64,000 bases of DNA from Flavobacteriaceae bacterium D16 (GTDB lineage Bacteria; Bacteroidota; Bacteroidia; Flavobacteriales; Flavobacteriaceae), in assembly GCA_021295155.1 (NCBI GenBank), contig JAJTJC010000035.1, forward strand, positions 372,001 through 436,000. The letters are read 5' to 3'. Positions 1 to 9,948 of the stretch are shown piece after piece (positions within the stretch are counted from its first letter, which is position 1; each line of letters begins with the position of its first letter). The notes below the pieces were generated by a model. That model was not told the DNA's origin. It saw only the letters and a list, made by a program, of their open reading frames with translations, and made no database searches. Position numbers and translations under genes: made by a program.

Positions 1-2
1 TG

Positions 3-947
3 GGAAAAATGATAGGTGTTACAGGGGTATCCGGCAGTGGCAAATCTACCCTGGTTAACGAAACCCTCTACCCTATTCTGAATGCGCATTATTTTAACGG
101 TGTTAAAAAACCCATGCCCTACAAGGATATCAAAGGTTTACAACATATCGATAAAGTTATTGATATTAACCAATCGCCAATTGGGCGAACACCACGATCC
201 AACCCTGCAACGTACACCGGTGTATTTGGTGAGATTCGTTCGCTGTTCTCCAAAACTCCTGAGGCTTCAATACGAGGTTACAAACCAGGACGATTTAGCT
301 TTAATGTCAAAGGAGGTCGATGCGAAACTTGCCAGGGCGGTGGTTTACGGGTTATTGAAATGAACTTCTTACCAGATGTATATGTGGAGTGTGAAACCTG
401 TAACGGAAAACGCTTTAATCGGGAAACGTTGGAAATCAGGTATAAAGGTAAATCCATAGCCGATATTCTGGATATGACTATTGATGAGGCTGTCTCATTC
501 TTTGAACATATTCCAAAGATATACCGGAAACTAAAAACCATTCATGATGTTGGACTCGGGTATATTTCACTGGGACAACAATCCACAACCTTGTCGGGTG
601 GAGAAGCACAACGGGTTAAGCTGGCAACCGAATTGTCAAAGCGAGATACCGGAAATACTTTTTATATTTTGGATGAACCCACAACAGGATTGCATTTTGA
701 AGATATACGGGTGCTTATGGAAGTACTTAATAAGTTGGTTGACAAGGGAAATACAGTTCTGGTGATTGAACATAATATGGATGTAATTAAAATGGTAGAT
801 CATATAATTGATATCGGTTATGAAGGCGGACGCGGAGGTGGAATGATTGTTGCGGAAGGAACCCCAGAGGAAGTAGCAAAGGATGAACGCAGTTATACAG
901 CCCATTTCCTGAAGCGAGAACTTCCTGAATTTCAAGTCACCTCCTAA
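3..947 (+). CDS. uvrA: UvrABC excinuclease subunit A, 3' part (5' end outside window)
   Basis: This is the C-terminal third of UvrA, the ATP-dependent damage sensor of nucleotide excision repair. The reading frame is already open at the window edge. Counting from the first Met (base 9), the second ATPase has a Walker [10 protein letters not shown] at residues 6-14, a four-cysteine zinc module (C105, C108, C128, C131), the ABC signature LSGGEAQR from 195, and a Walker B ending LDEP at 221-224. Full UvrA is about 940 residues, so roughly two thirds of the gene lies to the left. No domain is broken within the visible part. The identification is secure. Confidence 0.97.
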   Translation, partial: GKMIGVTGVSGSGKSTLVNETLYPILNAHYFNGVKKPMPYKDIKGLQHIDKVIDINQSPIGRTPRSNPATYTGVFGEIRSLFSKTPEASIRGYKPGRFSFNVKGGRCETCQGGGLRVIEMNFLPDVYVECETCNGKRFNRETLEIRYKGKSIADILDMTIDEAVSFFEHIPKIYRKLKTIHDVGLGYISLGQQSTTLSGGEAQRVKLATELSKRDTGNTFYILDEPTTGLHFEDIRVLMEVLNKLVDKGNTVLVIEHNMDVIKMVDHIIDIGYEGGRGGGMIVAEGTPEEVAKDERSYTAHFLKRELPEFQVTS

Positions 948-999
948 AAATATAAAGTATTGAGTACGCGTTACTCATATTGGGCTTAAACTAAAAAGC

Positions 1000-1686
1000 A
1001 TGAGAAAAGAGAAACATCACAAAGGTTGGAACGAGATCAAAACCAATGATTCATGGGCAATCTTCAAGATTATGGGAGAATTTGTCAGCGGATTTGAGAA
1101 AATGAGTGTCATTGGACCCTGCGTAACGATTTTTGGATCTGCCCGAACGCAGCAGGAAGATGATTTCTACCAATTAACCGTGAACGTTGCCCAAAAAATT
1201 GCTGAAGCCGGTTATGGTATCATTACTGGTGGTGGTCCGGGTATCATGGAAGCCGGGAACCGAGGTGCCCACCTGGCAGGGGGTACTTCTGTGGGACTAA
1301 ATATCGATTTGCCTTTTGAACAGCATGATAATCCTTACATTGATGACGACAAGAGTCTGGATTTTGACTACTTCTTTGTAAGAAAGGTGATGTTTGTAAA
1401 GTATTCACAAGCTTTTGTGGTTTTGCCTGGCGGATTTGGAACATTGGATGAATTATTCGAAGCAATTACCCTTATACAAACCAATAAAATTGGTCGTTTT
1501 CCAATTATACTTGTAGGTTCCGACTTTTGGAAAGGGCTTATTGACTGGATAAAAGAAACCGTGTTAGGAGCCAACAATATTAGTGCCAAGGATCTGGATT
1601 TAATTAGAATAGCAGACACCGCAGAAGAAGTAGTAGAAGTCATTGATGCTTACTACAAAGGTCACACCCTCAGCCCTAATTTCTAA
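1000..1686 (+). CDS. LOG family protein (TIGR00730 type)
   Basis: A 228-residue member of the LOG/lysine-decarboxylase-like Rossmann family, whose characterised members hydrolyse nucleoside 5'-monophosphates such as cytokinin ribotides. The family hallmark PGGFGTLDE is at residues 143-151 and a glycine-rich GGGPGIMEA at about 78-86. The natural substrate in Bacteroidota is usually unknown, and the old name 'lysine decarboxylase' should not be used. It follows uvrA by 52 bases and is followed 8 bases later by the M1-like gene, so the two may share a transcript. Confidence 0.9.
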   Translation: MRKEKHHKGWNEIKTNDSWAIFKIMGEFVSGFEKMSVIGPCVTIFGSARTQQEDDFYQLTVNVAQKIAEAGYGIITGGGPGIMEAGNRGAHLAGGTSVGLNIDLPFEQHDNPYIDDDKSLDFDYFFVRKVMFVKYSQAFVVLPGGFGTLDELFEAITLIQTNKIGRFPIILVGSDFWKGLIDWIKETVLGANNISAKDLDLIRIADTAEEVVEVIDAYYKGHTLSPNF

Positions 1687-1694
1687 AACCGCCA

Positions 1695-4535
1695 ATGCTC
1701 CAAATAAGACGTCTATATCTGCTGTCTACCCTAATTTTCTGCGCTTCTTTGTTGCAGATATCAGGAATACACGCACAGCATTATAATACCTTAAAGGCAA
1801 CATTAGACCAGGAAACCTACAGTGTAAACATACAGCAGGAATTTACCTATAAAAATTCCTCTAAGGATACTTTAGCCATATTGTATTTTAATGATTGGGC
1901 TCATGCCTATTCAGATAAAAACACAGCTCTTGCCAAACGTTTTGCAGAAGATTTTAAAAAAAGTCTTCACCTCGCCAAAGACAACAATCGAGGCTCCACT
2001 GAAATATTCAGTATGCTGGACGAGGATTACCGCTCCCTTAATTGGAAGCGAAAAAAGGAGCAAATAGACCTTATACGTATTGAATTAAATAAACCTATTC
2101 CACCAGGAGCAGAACAAAGGCTAATCTTTACCTATACGGTTAAACTGCCTCCTAACCGATATACACCCTACGGCTATGGCCCGGACGGTAGTTACTATTT
2201 AAAAGACTGGTATCTCACCCCCGCAGTTTACGACCGTAAATGGGAACTATACTCTAACAAGAATCTGGAAGATCTTTACACAGGAAATACAAATACCAAC
2301 ATCTTCTTTACCTATCCGGAAGGACTATATCTGGGCACCAATTTCAATGAGGTCAACATTATGCCCTTTCCAGATAAAAATTATGCTACCCTGAGCGGTG
2401 TCAATAGAAAATCCTGTGATATCATCCTTAATTCACAATGGGAGTTTACAAAGCATGTTACCCCTGATCTGGTTGTAGCATCCGACATACGTTCGAACAG
2501 ATACGATCTGATTTCTCAAGGAGTATCAATTAACCGAATAACTGATTTCATAGCTGAAAACCTTGGGGAATTTCCTTATGAACAACTTTTGGTTAGTGAA
2601 ATTGATTTCAACAAGAATCCACTTTACGGTCTTAGTCAGCTGCCATCATTTGTGCGTCCATATGAAGAACAATTTCAATTTGAATTGAAATTTTTAAAGA
2701 CGGCATTGAGGAGCTATATGAAGGAAACGATATTCGTCAACCCAAGAAAGGAACAATGGCTTACTGATGCTCTGGTCAATTATATGATGATCAAATATGT
2801 AGACACTTTTTATCCCGATCAAAAACTACTGGGTAAACTTTCTAACATCTGGGGTGTCCGAAACTACCATTTAGCAGAAATGGGATTCAATGAGCAATAC
2901 GCCTTTTTTAATATGCTTACAGCTCGGAAAAATCTTGATCAGGCTTTAACTACACCCAATGATTCCCTGATCAAATTCAATCAAAAAATAGCAAACACAT
3001 ACAAGGCCGGGCTGGGACTGGCGTACCTTGCTGATTATCTCGGCAAGACTACTGTTGATAAAAGTGTTGAGGAGTTTTATCAACAGTACAGACTGAAACA
3101 GGTTAGTCCGCTTGATTTCATCCGGATACTCGAGGAGAATACAGAAGAGGATATCAGTTGGTTTTACAATACCTACGTCAATTCGGATAAACGGATCGAT
3201 TTTAAAATTTCCAATGTAATTAAGACCAAAGATTCACTTTATGTCACGATAAAAAATAAAACCGGGACCAATGTCCCAATTTCCTTGTTCGGTATTAGAA
3301 ATGATACGGTAGTATCCGAGAATTGGTTTAGGAATGTGGAAGACGAAAAGGAGTTTGTAATACCCAGGAATGGCGAGAAACGCCTGGTCCTAAACTACGA
3401 CCAAAAAATTCCAGAATTCAATCAGCGGGACAATTGGAAAACACTCAAAGGTTGGTTTTCCAGCAATAAAAAGCTCAAACTACAATTTTTTAAAGATTCC
3501 GAGGACCCCTACTATAATCAGATTTTTTATATGCCTGTTGCTAACTTCAACGTATATGACGGACTTAGCCCGGGCATTCGTTTTACCAATAAAACACTTT
3601 TAGAAAGGCCTTTTATTTACGACTTTTCACCCAGCTATGCCCTGCGGGAAAAATCGATGGTAGGTTTTGCAAAACTCAACTACCGGAAGTACTTACAAAA
3701 AAGCGGTCTTTATGTTATGAATTATGCCCTTAGAGGCTCAACATTTCACTTTCAAACCAACTCGCGCTACAGCACCATTACACCATCGATCGGTTTTGGC
3801 TGGAGGCCTGCTGATTTAATTTCTAATAAGCGCAGCTCTCTGGTTTTTAGATATGTCAATGTTTTCAGGGATATCGATCCATCCCTTGAACTGGAAACAG
3901 ATCCCGATTACAGCGTATTCAACCTGCGTTATAACAATATTAACAATGGGATTATAAATTATTTTTCCTGGTTTGCGGATGCACAACATTCCAGCGATTT
4001 CACCAAGATAGCGCTGAACATGGAATACCGCCAGTTATTCCAAAACAATACACAATTAAATCTTCGTTTTTTTGCCGGTAAATTCATCAGGAATAAAACC
4101 AATTCTGATTTTTTTAGCTTCGCCCTGGATCGTCCTACTGATTATCTTTTTGATTACAATTACCTCGGTCGCTCTGAAGATTCCGGAATAACCAGTCAGC
4201 AGATTATTATCGCTGAGGGAGGATTTAAATCGCAATTGGAAAACCCCTTCGCCAATGACTGGATAGTCACCACAAACGCTAGTTTTAACCTTTGGAAATG
4301 GATAGAGCTTTATGGCGATGCCGGGTTTATAAAGAACAAAAACACCAATTCCAGGTTTGTATATGATTCAGGGATACGACTGAATCTTGTTACCGATTAT
4401 TTTGAGTTGTACTTCCCACTCTACTCCAATAACGGATGGGAAATTGCCCAGCCCAACTACGAAGAACGCATACGTTTTCTGGTAACCTTAAGCCCAAGAA
4501 CTCTAATAGGCTTATTTACCCGTAAGTGGTTTTAA
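1695..4535 (+). CDS. M1-peptidase-like outer membrane protein lacking the zinc site
   Basis: A 946-residue secreted protein with an N-terminal signal peptide ending around the HAQ at 26-28. The first 550 or so residues follow the layout of M1 (gluzincin) aminopeptidases: a beta-sandwich, then a helical catalytic-like domain. At the expected active site there is no HExxH (the stretch reads LKTALRSYM), and the later WLxE zinc ligand reads WLTDA. The substrate-anchoring GxMEN motif is replaced by YGLSQLP. The C-terminal 300 or so residues alternate polar and aromatic positions and end in Trp-Phe, as in outer-membrane beta barrels. Probably a pseudo-peptidase fused to a barrel; function unknown. 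Compare the intact M1 enzyme at 20812-22905. Confidence 0.75.
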   Translation: MLQIRRLYLLSTLIFCASLLQISGIHAQHYNTLKATLDQETYSVNIQQEFTYKNSSKDTLAILYFNDWAHAYSDKNTALAKRFAEDFKKSLHLAKDNNRGSTEIFSMLDEDYRSLNWKRKKEQIDLIRIELNKPIPPGAEQRLIFTYTVKLPPNRYTPYGYGPDGSYYLKDWYLTPAVYDRKWELYSNKNLEDLYTGNTNTNIFFTYPEGLYLGTNFNEVNIMPFPDKNYATLSGVNRKSCDIILNSQWEFTKHVTPDLVVASDIRSNRYDLISQGVSINRITDFIAENLGEFPYEQLLVSEIDFNKNPLYGLSQLPSFVRPYEEQFQFELKFLKTALRSYMKETIFVNPRKEQWLTDALVNYMMIKYVDTFYPDQKLLGKLSNIWGVRNYHLAEMGFNEQYAFFNMLTARKNLDQALTTPNDSLIKFNQKIANTYKAGLGLAYLADYLGKTTVDKSVEEFYQQYRLKQVSPLDFIRILEENTEEDISWFYNTYVNSDKRIDFKISNVIKTKDSLYVTIKNKTGTNVPISLFGIRNDTVVSENWFRNVEDEKEFVIPRNGEKRLVLNYDQKIPEFNQRDNWKTLKGWFSSNKKLKLQFFKDSEDPYYNQIFYMPVANFNVYDGLSPGIRFTNKTLLERPFIYDFSPSYALREKSMVGFAKLNYRKYLQKSGLYVMNYALRGSTFHFQTNSRYSTITPSIGFGWRPADLISNKRSSLVFRYVNVFRDIDPSLELETDPDYSVFNLRYNNINNGIINYFSWFADAQHSSDFTKIALNMEYRQLFQNNTQLNLRFFAGKFIRNKTNSDFFSFALDRPTDYLFDYNYLGRSEDSGITSQQIIIAEGGFKSQLENPFANDWIVTTNASFNLWKWIELYGDAGFIKNKNTNSRFVYDSGIRLNLVTDYFELYFPLYSNNGWEIAQPNYEERIRFLVTLSPRTLIGLFTRKWF

Positions 4536-4641
4536 TTACATTATTCTCAATTTAAAAGCTTTTTTTTAAGAAACTATAAAATTCGAGTATCAAAATATCA
4601 CATTTTTTAATGATTATTTAATAGAAATCACAAAACAGTGA

Positions 4642-4672
4642 TTGCAAAACTCAACTTCATTTGGTATTTTTG
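4642..4672 (+). promoter_or_regulatory. Predicted promoter of the E1 fusion gene
   Basis: TTG at 4642-4644 and TATTTTTG at 4665-4672 are separated by 20 bases. This fits the Bacteroidota housekeeping promoter (-33 TTTG/TTG and -7 TAnnTTTG). Transcription would begin about 12 bases before the ATG at 4692, giving a very short leader. Confidence 0.65.
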
Positions 4673-4691
4673 CAGTAAATAATAGTGCCTG

Positions 4692-7103
4692 ATGAGCGTA
4701 AAGTACCAGACTAGTAGCGACATTTCTTTTGAAGATTTCAAGGCACAAATACTTTTTGATTATAAAGTTGCACTAACCAGCAGAGAATGTAGTCTCCTGG
4801 GAAGAAGGGAAGTACTGACTGGAAAAGCGAAGTTTGGTATTTTTGGTGACGGCAAAGAATTACCACAGCTTGCCATGGCCAGGGCATTTAAGGATGGTGA
4901 CTTCAGAAGCGGTTATTATCGCGACCAGACCTTCATGATGGCCATTGGCGAACTCACCCCAAAAGCTTTCTTTCACGGACTCTACGCAACCACTGATCTC
5001 GAAAAGGAGCCCATGAGTGCAGGAAGACAAATGGGCGGGCACTTTGGCACCTACAGCCTCAATGAAGATGGAAGCTGGAAAGACCTTACCAAACAAAAGA
5101 ATAGTAGCCCAGACATCTCCCCTACTGCAGGTCAGATGCCTAGATTGTTGGGACTGGCGCAGGCTTCTAAAATATACCGCCATGTTGAAGGTATCAAATC
5201 AGCTAAATTTAGCCACGATGGTAATGAAGTAGCGTGGGGTACCATTGGAAATGCAAGCACCAGTGAAGGTCACTTTTTTGAAACGATAAATGCGGCTGGA
5301 GTACTTCAGGTACCCATGATCGTAAGTATATGGGACGATGAATACGGTATCTCTGTTCCCGCCAAATACCAGACCACCAAGGAGGACATTTCCAAAATCC
5401 TGGAGGGTTTTAAAAGGGATAAGGATACTCCTGGCTATGAGATTCTAAAAGTGAAAGGCTGGGATTATACCGCCTTAATCCACACTTACGAAAATGCTTC
5501 CGATATGGCGCGTGAAGAACATGTGCCTATTATTATACATGTTGTAGAGCTTACACAACCTCAAGGGCATTCTACTTCAGGTTCACATGAACGTTACAAA
5601 AGTGAAGCCCGCTTGGAATGGGAACGTGAGCACGATTGCAACAAACGTTTCCGAGAGTGGATTCTGGCCAATAAAATTACTGAAGAGGATACGCTGACTG
5701 AAATGGAGAAATCCATAAAGCGTGAAGTTCGTTCTGCCAAGAAACAAGCCTGGGAGGAATTCCTTGCCCCTCATAAAGAAGCAAAACACAGCCTCATTTC
5801 CCTAATGGAACAGGCGGCAAACCACAGCATTAATAAGGCGTTTATTACCAAAGTCAAAAACGACCTGATAGCCATTGAAGAACCTCTGAAAAAAGATGTG
5901 GCCTCCAAAGGGAGAAAGGCACTGCGCTATTTATTAGGGGAAGACATTCCACAGAAGCGAGCACTTCAGGCCTGGATAAATCAATTCATTGAAGAATGCC
6001 AGCCAAAGTTCAGTTCCCACCTGTACAATGAACATTCCCATAATGCTGCCTCAATTCCAGAGATCAAACCAACTTATTCCGATAATAAGGAAATGGTGGA
6101 TGGAAGGATAGTCTTGCGTGACAACTTTGACCAAATCTTTGACAAGTATCCGGAAACCCTGATTTTTGGAGAGGATTCCGGAGCAATTGGTGACGTAAAC
6201 CAGGGGTTGGAAGGCTTACAAAATAAATATGGCGAACTAAGAATAGCCGATACTGGTATACGGGAAGCGACAATAATCGGACAGGGCATTGGCCTTGCTC
6301 TAAGGGGATTGCGACCTATTGCAGAGATTCAGTATCTGGATTATCTGATGTATGGGCTGCAGACCTTAAGTGACGACCTGAGCACCATACTATATCGCTC
6401 AGTTGGAAAACAGAAAGCTCCTTTAATTGTAAGGACCCGCGGTCATCGACTAGAAGGCATATGGCATTCAGGATCTCAAATGGGAGGCTTTATCCATCTG
6501 CTGCGAGGTATGTATATTCTGGTGCCTCGAAATATGACCAAAGCGGCAGGTTTTTACAATACCCTGCTTAAGAGCGACGAACCTGCTCTTGTAGTTGAAA
6601 GCCTCAATGGATATAGACTCAAAGAACCACTTCCTACCAACCTGGGAGAGTTTTGCACGCCAATAGGTGTTGTTGAGACCGTTAAATCAGGATCAGATAT
6701 TACCCTTGTTTCTTATGGATCAACCTTGAGAATCGTTATAGAGGTGGCACAGGAACTTAAAGAAGTGGGTATTGATGCTGAAGTTATAGATGCCCAAAGT
6801 TTAATGCCATTTGACCTTGGTCATGATGTATTGGAGAGCGTCAAGAAAACCAATCGTCTATTGGTAATCGATGAAGATGTACCGGGAGGTTGCTCAGCTT
6901 ATCTTGTCCGTGAGATTGTTGAAAAACAGGGAGCCTACCGATATCTGGATAGTGCACCACAGACCCTGACAGCCAATTCCCACCGCCCCGCCTATGCCAG
7001 TGATGGAGATTATTTCTCCAAACCTAATGCAGAGGATATTTTCGAAAAAGTGTATTCCATAATGCACGAAACCAATCCGAATGACTATCCGAAATTGAGG
7101 TAA
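4692..7103 (+). CDS. 2-oxoacid dehydrogenase E1, fused alpha and beta subunits
   Basis: An 803-residue fusion of the alpha and beta chains of a thiamine-diphosphate E1 component, which decarboxylates a 2-oxoacid (branched-chain or pyruvate type) and passes the acyl group to an E2 lipoyl protein. The alpha half carries the ThDP/Mg region around GNASTSEG (186-193) and a downstream YGISVP. The beta half starts near residue 465 and contains FGEDSG and REATIIGQGIG motifs. Such fusions are common in Flavobacteriia and usually called 2-oxoisovalerate dehydrogenase. The substrate cannot be settled by eye. No E2 or E3 gene is adjacent. Confidence 0.88.
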   Translation: MSVKYQTSSDISFEDFKAQILFDYKVALTSRECSLLGRREVLTGKAKFGIFGDGKELPQLAMARAFKDGDFRSGYYRDQTFMMAIGELTPKAFFHGLYATTDLEKEPMSAGRQMGGHFGTYSLNEDGSWKDLTKQKNSSPDISPTAGQMPRLLGLAQASKIYRHVEGIKSAKFSHDGNEVAWGTIGNASTSEGHFFETINAAGVLQVPMIVSIWDDEYGISVPAKYQTTKEDISKILEGFKRDKDTPGYEILKVKGWDYTALIHTYENASDMAREEHVPIIIHVVELTQPQGHSTSGSHERYKSEARLEWEREHDCNKRFREWILANKITEEDTLTEMEKSIKREVRSAKKQAWEEFLAPHKEAKHSLISLMEQAANHSINKAFITKVKNDLIAIEEPLKKDVASKGRKALRYLLGEDIPQKRALQAWINQFIEECQPKFSSHLYNEHSHNAASIPEIKPTYSDNKEMVDGRIVLRDNFDQIFDKYPETLIFGEDSGAIGDVNQGLEGLQNKYGELRIADTGIREATIIGQGIGLALRGLRPIAEIQYLDYLMYGLQTLSDDLSTILYRSVGKQKAPLIVRTRGHRLEGIWHSGSQMGGFIHLLRGMYILVPRNMTKAAGFYNTLLKSDEPALVVESLNGYRLKEPLPTNLGEFCTPIGVVETVKSGSDITLVSYGSTLRIVIEVAQELKEVGIDAEVIDAQSLMPFDLGHDVLESVKKTNRLLVIDEDVPGGCSAYLVREIVEKQGAYRYLDSAPQTLTANSHRPAYASDGDYFSKPNAEDIFEKVYSIMHETNPNDYPKLR

Positions 7104-7263
7104 TTCCACTTTAGGCTTTATATAGCAAGTAGTTGCCACTGTATTTTCCTGTCACCGTACCCGATTTATATGTAATAATAGCAGGGAAAACCTGCCCATT
7201 CCTGCATATTTGATCAGGATTAATCCGGAAAAAAAGTAAGTTTACGGGGAGAACAGTTATAAA

Positions 7264-9513
7264 ATGGACATTCGGACCTTTTTAAAATCAAATTTTGGGT
7301 TGGAAGCTCAGGAAATGATTCCCCTTGAAGGCTATGGCAGTTCTAATCTCCGGATAGATACTGCAGAAAGACGCTATGTACTGAAGGAATATGAAGACGG
7401 TCCTGCCAGGCAAGGCCTGTTAAAGGTAGAATACCAGGCTATAACGGCCTTGAATTCATTATCGTCTTACCAGTTTCCCAAAGTAATTGAAAGCTCTTCT
7501 AAGCAGAACTGTATCCAGCACGATGGAAAGATTTTTCGCCTGCATCAATATGTTGAAGGTGAATTTCTGGCGGAAGTACCACATACCGATTTACTATCAT
7601 ACTCTTTTGGTGAATTTTTAGGAAAAATGAATGTGGCCCTGGCTCACATAGATCCCCATGAACTTGGGGCCAGAGAAATAAGGTGGGATCTTCGCCGGCT
7701 TCTAGATAACCAGGCTTTACTTCCCTACATTTCCAAAGCTGAAAAAAGGAGTTTGGTAGACTATTTCTTTCTTCAATTTGAGGAACAGGTATTACCTATT
7801 GGACACACCTTAAGAAAGTCGTTGATACACAATGACGCTAACGACTGGAATGTGCTTACTCAAAATGGTAAAGTATCTGGAATAATTGACTTCGGGGATA
7901 TGTGTTATAGCTGGTTGATTAATGAACTGGCCGTAGGGATTACTTACGTGATGATGGATAAAAATGATCCCCTTGAACATGCTGCTAAGGTTATTTCCAG
8001 CTATCATAAAGTGCAACCCCTGTATAAGGAAGAGCTGGACATCTTGTATTACATTGTGGCAGCACGATTGTGCACCAGTGTCTGTAATTCTGCCTACACC
8101 AAAACCCAAATACCTGACTCTGATTATATCACCATTAGTGAGAAGCTGGCCTGGGCACTACTTTACAAGTGGATATCAATTAGCCCAATAAGGGCTGCAC
8201 AAAAGTTTCGGGAAGCAGCAGGTTATAAACCCAGCACATATGCGCCAACCGGTCTACAAATTCTTAGGAGAAATGCGGTTTTAAGTGATTCCCTTTCGCT
8301 ATCGTATGAGGAACCTATTCAGATGCACCGATCGGCATTCCAATATATGTACGATACAGAAGGCAACACCTATCTGGATGCCTATAATAATATCATGTTA
8401 GCTGGCCACTGTCATCCACATGTGGTTCGTGCCGGGCAACAGGTCATGGCCAGACTAAATACTAACACTAGATATCTTTATGAGGAAATCCTGTCATATT
8501 CAGAAAGACTCCTTAATACCTTCCCTGAAGAATTGAATAAAATATTTCTGGTAAACTCCGGCAGTTCCGCAACCGACCTTGCTATTAGAATGGCCAGAGG
8601 ATACCGCTCCAGGCAGAAGATAGCAGTATTGGAACATGGATATCACGGAAATACCCAAAGTGGGATAGGGATCAGCCATTACAAATACTCAGCCAAAGAA
8701 GGTGTTGGTAAGCCAGAAACGGTGATTCAGCTGCCCCTGCCCAAAGCTTTTGGATCTGGTTATTCCGATGACGGATCGGCGGGTAACTTTTTTTCCCAAC
8801 AGGCTAAGGCCATCCTTAAAGTGGAAAAGAATCAATTAGCAGCTTTTATTGCAGAACCTCTTGTAGGTTGCGGCGGACAGGTTCCCCTGGCCAAAGGCTA
8901 TCTTAAAGGACTTTACCCCGAGATTAGGAAACAGGGAGGAGTATGTATTAGTGACGAAACGCAGGTGGGCTTTGGAAGGCTGGGCGCCTATTTCTGGGGA
9001 TTTGAAATGCACGATGTAGTTCCTGATATAGTAATACTCGGAAAACCCATGGGTAACGGACACCCAATTGGAGCTGTAATTACTACAACTAGTATTGCAA
9101 AACAGTTTGAAGAGGGGCCTGAGTTTTTCAGCTCCTTTGGTGGGAATCCTGTTTCTTGTGCCATTGGTGAAGCCGTACTTGACGTTATTGAACAAGAGGG
9201 ATTGCAGCAAAAGGCATTGCAAGTTGGGGATTATTTGCGCTCCCGCTTGGGTGATCTCCAAAAACGATATAGTGTCATTGCCGACATAAGGGGAAGTGGC
9301 CTTTTTATTGGCGTAGAATTTCAAAATCTCAATGGTAAACCTGGAACAAAGGTTGCCCATTTAATAAAGAATGAACTGAGACGCGCCCATATATTAGTTA
9401 GCACAGATGGACCCTATGAAGAAGTAATTAAAATAAAGCCTCCCCTCTATTTTAATGAGGCGGATACCGACATTCTTTGTGCTGCAATGGAAGGTATTCT
9501 GGAACAGCAATAA
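7264..9513 (+). CDS. Kinase (APH fold)-class III aminotransferase-fold fusion; possible hydroxylysine kinase/phospho-lyase
   Basis: A 749-residue two-domain protein. Residues 1-320 or so form an aminoglycoside-phosphotransferase/choline-kinase fold with the catalytic H189-x-D191 and N196 and the metal-binding D209-F-G. Residues 330-749 form a class III aminotransferase-fold PLP domain with D564 (DETQVGFGR) and the Schiff-base lysine K594 (GKPMGNGHP). In animals the same two activities occur as separate enzymes: 5-hydroxylysine kinase and the PLP phospho-lyases for 5-phosphohydroxylysine and phosphoethanolamine. The fusion suggests phosphorylation of an amino alcohol followed by phosphate elimination. 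The substrate is inferred, not seen. Confidence 0.8.
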   Translation: MDIRTFLKSNFGLEAQEMIPLEGYGSSNLRIDTAERRYVLKEYEDGPARQGLLKVEYQAITALNSLSSYQFPKVIESSSKQNCIQHDGKIFRLHQYVEGEFLAEVPHTDLLSYSFGEFLGKMNVALAHIDPHELGAREIRWDLRRLLDNQALLPYISKAEKRSLVDYFFLQFEEQVLPIGHTLRKSLIHNDANDWNVLTQNGKVSGIIDFGDMCYSWLINELAVGITYVMMDKNDPLEHAAKVISSYHKVQPLYKEELDILYYIVAARLCTSVCNSAYTKTQIPDSDYITISEKLAWALLYKWISISPIRAAQKFREAAGYKPSTYAPTGLQILRRNAVLSDSLSLSYEEPIQMHRSAFQYMYDTEGNTYLDAYNNIMLAGHCHPHVVRAGQQVMARLNTNTRYLYEEILSYSERLLNTFPEELNKIFLVNSGSSATDLAIRMARGYRSRQKIAVLEHGYHGNTQSGIGISHYKYSAKEGVGKPETVIQLPLPKAFGSGYSDDGSAGNFFSQQAKAILKVEKNQLAAFIAEPLVGCGGQVPLAKGYLKGLYPEIRKQGGVCISDETQVGFGRLGAYFWGFEMHDVVPDIVILGKPMGNGHPIGAVITTTSIAKQFEEGPEFFSSFGGNPVSCAIGEAVLDVIEQEGLQQKALQVGDYLRSRLGDLQKRYSVIADIRGSGLFIGVEFQNLNGKPGTKVAHLIKNELRRAHILVSTDGPYEEVIKIKPPLYFNEADTDILCAAMEGILEQQ

Positions 9514-9564
9514 GGCCCATTCCAAAAAAAAAACTAACTTTACACTGCACCAATCTTGTTATGA

Positions 9565-9948
9565 ATGTCTAAAAAGCTAAGGATAAACCTCGGCATTGCG
9601 ATACTTCGCATTTTTGCCTCCGCCATGATGATGGTTCATGGTTTCGCCAAATTACTAAAACTTATTAATGGTGATTTTCAATTTGCCAATCCAATTGGAA
9701 TAGGCGAAACCCCTTCCTTATTCCTTGCAGTCATCAGCGAGTTCATCTGTCCTATATTCATTATTATTGGGTTTAAAACCCGGTGGGCTGCTGTCATAAC
9801 TGCAGTTACCATGGGTGTAGCAGGTTTTATACAACACGGGGCAGATCCTTTTTCAGACAAAGAATTGGCATTGGTCTATTTTACGATTTTCCTTGCCCTT
9901 GCATTGGTAGGTCCCGGCAAATACAGCATAGATAAGTCTTCTTTATAA
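9565..9948 (+). CDS. DoxX family membrane protein
   Basis: A 127-residue integral membrane protein with about four hydrophobic segments. The N-terminal segment carries the DoxX-type LRIFASAMMMVHGFAK pattern. Family members are small quinone-linked or redox-associated membrane proteins, mostly without a defined reaction. Its stop codon overlaps the end of holA on the other strand by 6 bases, so the genes converge with no room for a separate terminator. Confidence 0.85.
   Translation: MSKKLRINLGIAILRIFASAMMMVHGFAKLLKLINGDFQFANPIGIGETPSLFLAVISEFICPIFIIIGFKTRWAAVITAVTMGVAGFIQHGADPFSDKELALVYFTIFLALALVGPGKYSIDKSSL

Noticed and set aside
4552-4580. AAAAGCTTTTTTTTAAG as a terminator
   Set aside because: The palindrome has no loop and only A-T rich pairs; it is weak as a hairpin.
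7181-7195. GCAGG-GAAAA-CCTGC as a terminator of the E1 gene
   Set aside because: The stem is only 5 bp and no T tract follows.
7209-7244. TTTG...TAAGTTTA as the promoter of the kinase/PLP fusion
   Set aside because: The spacer is 24 bases and the -7 box ends in A; too weak to list.
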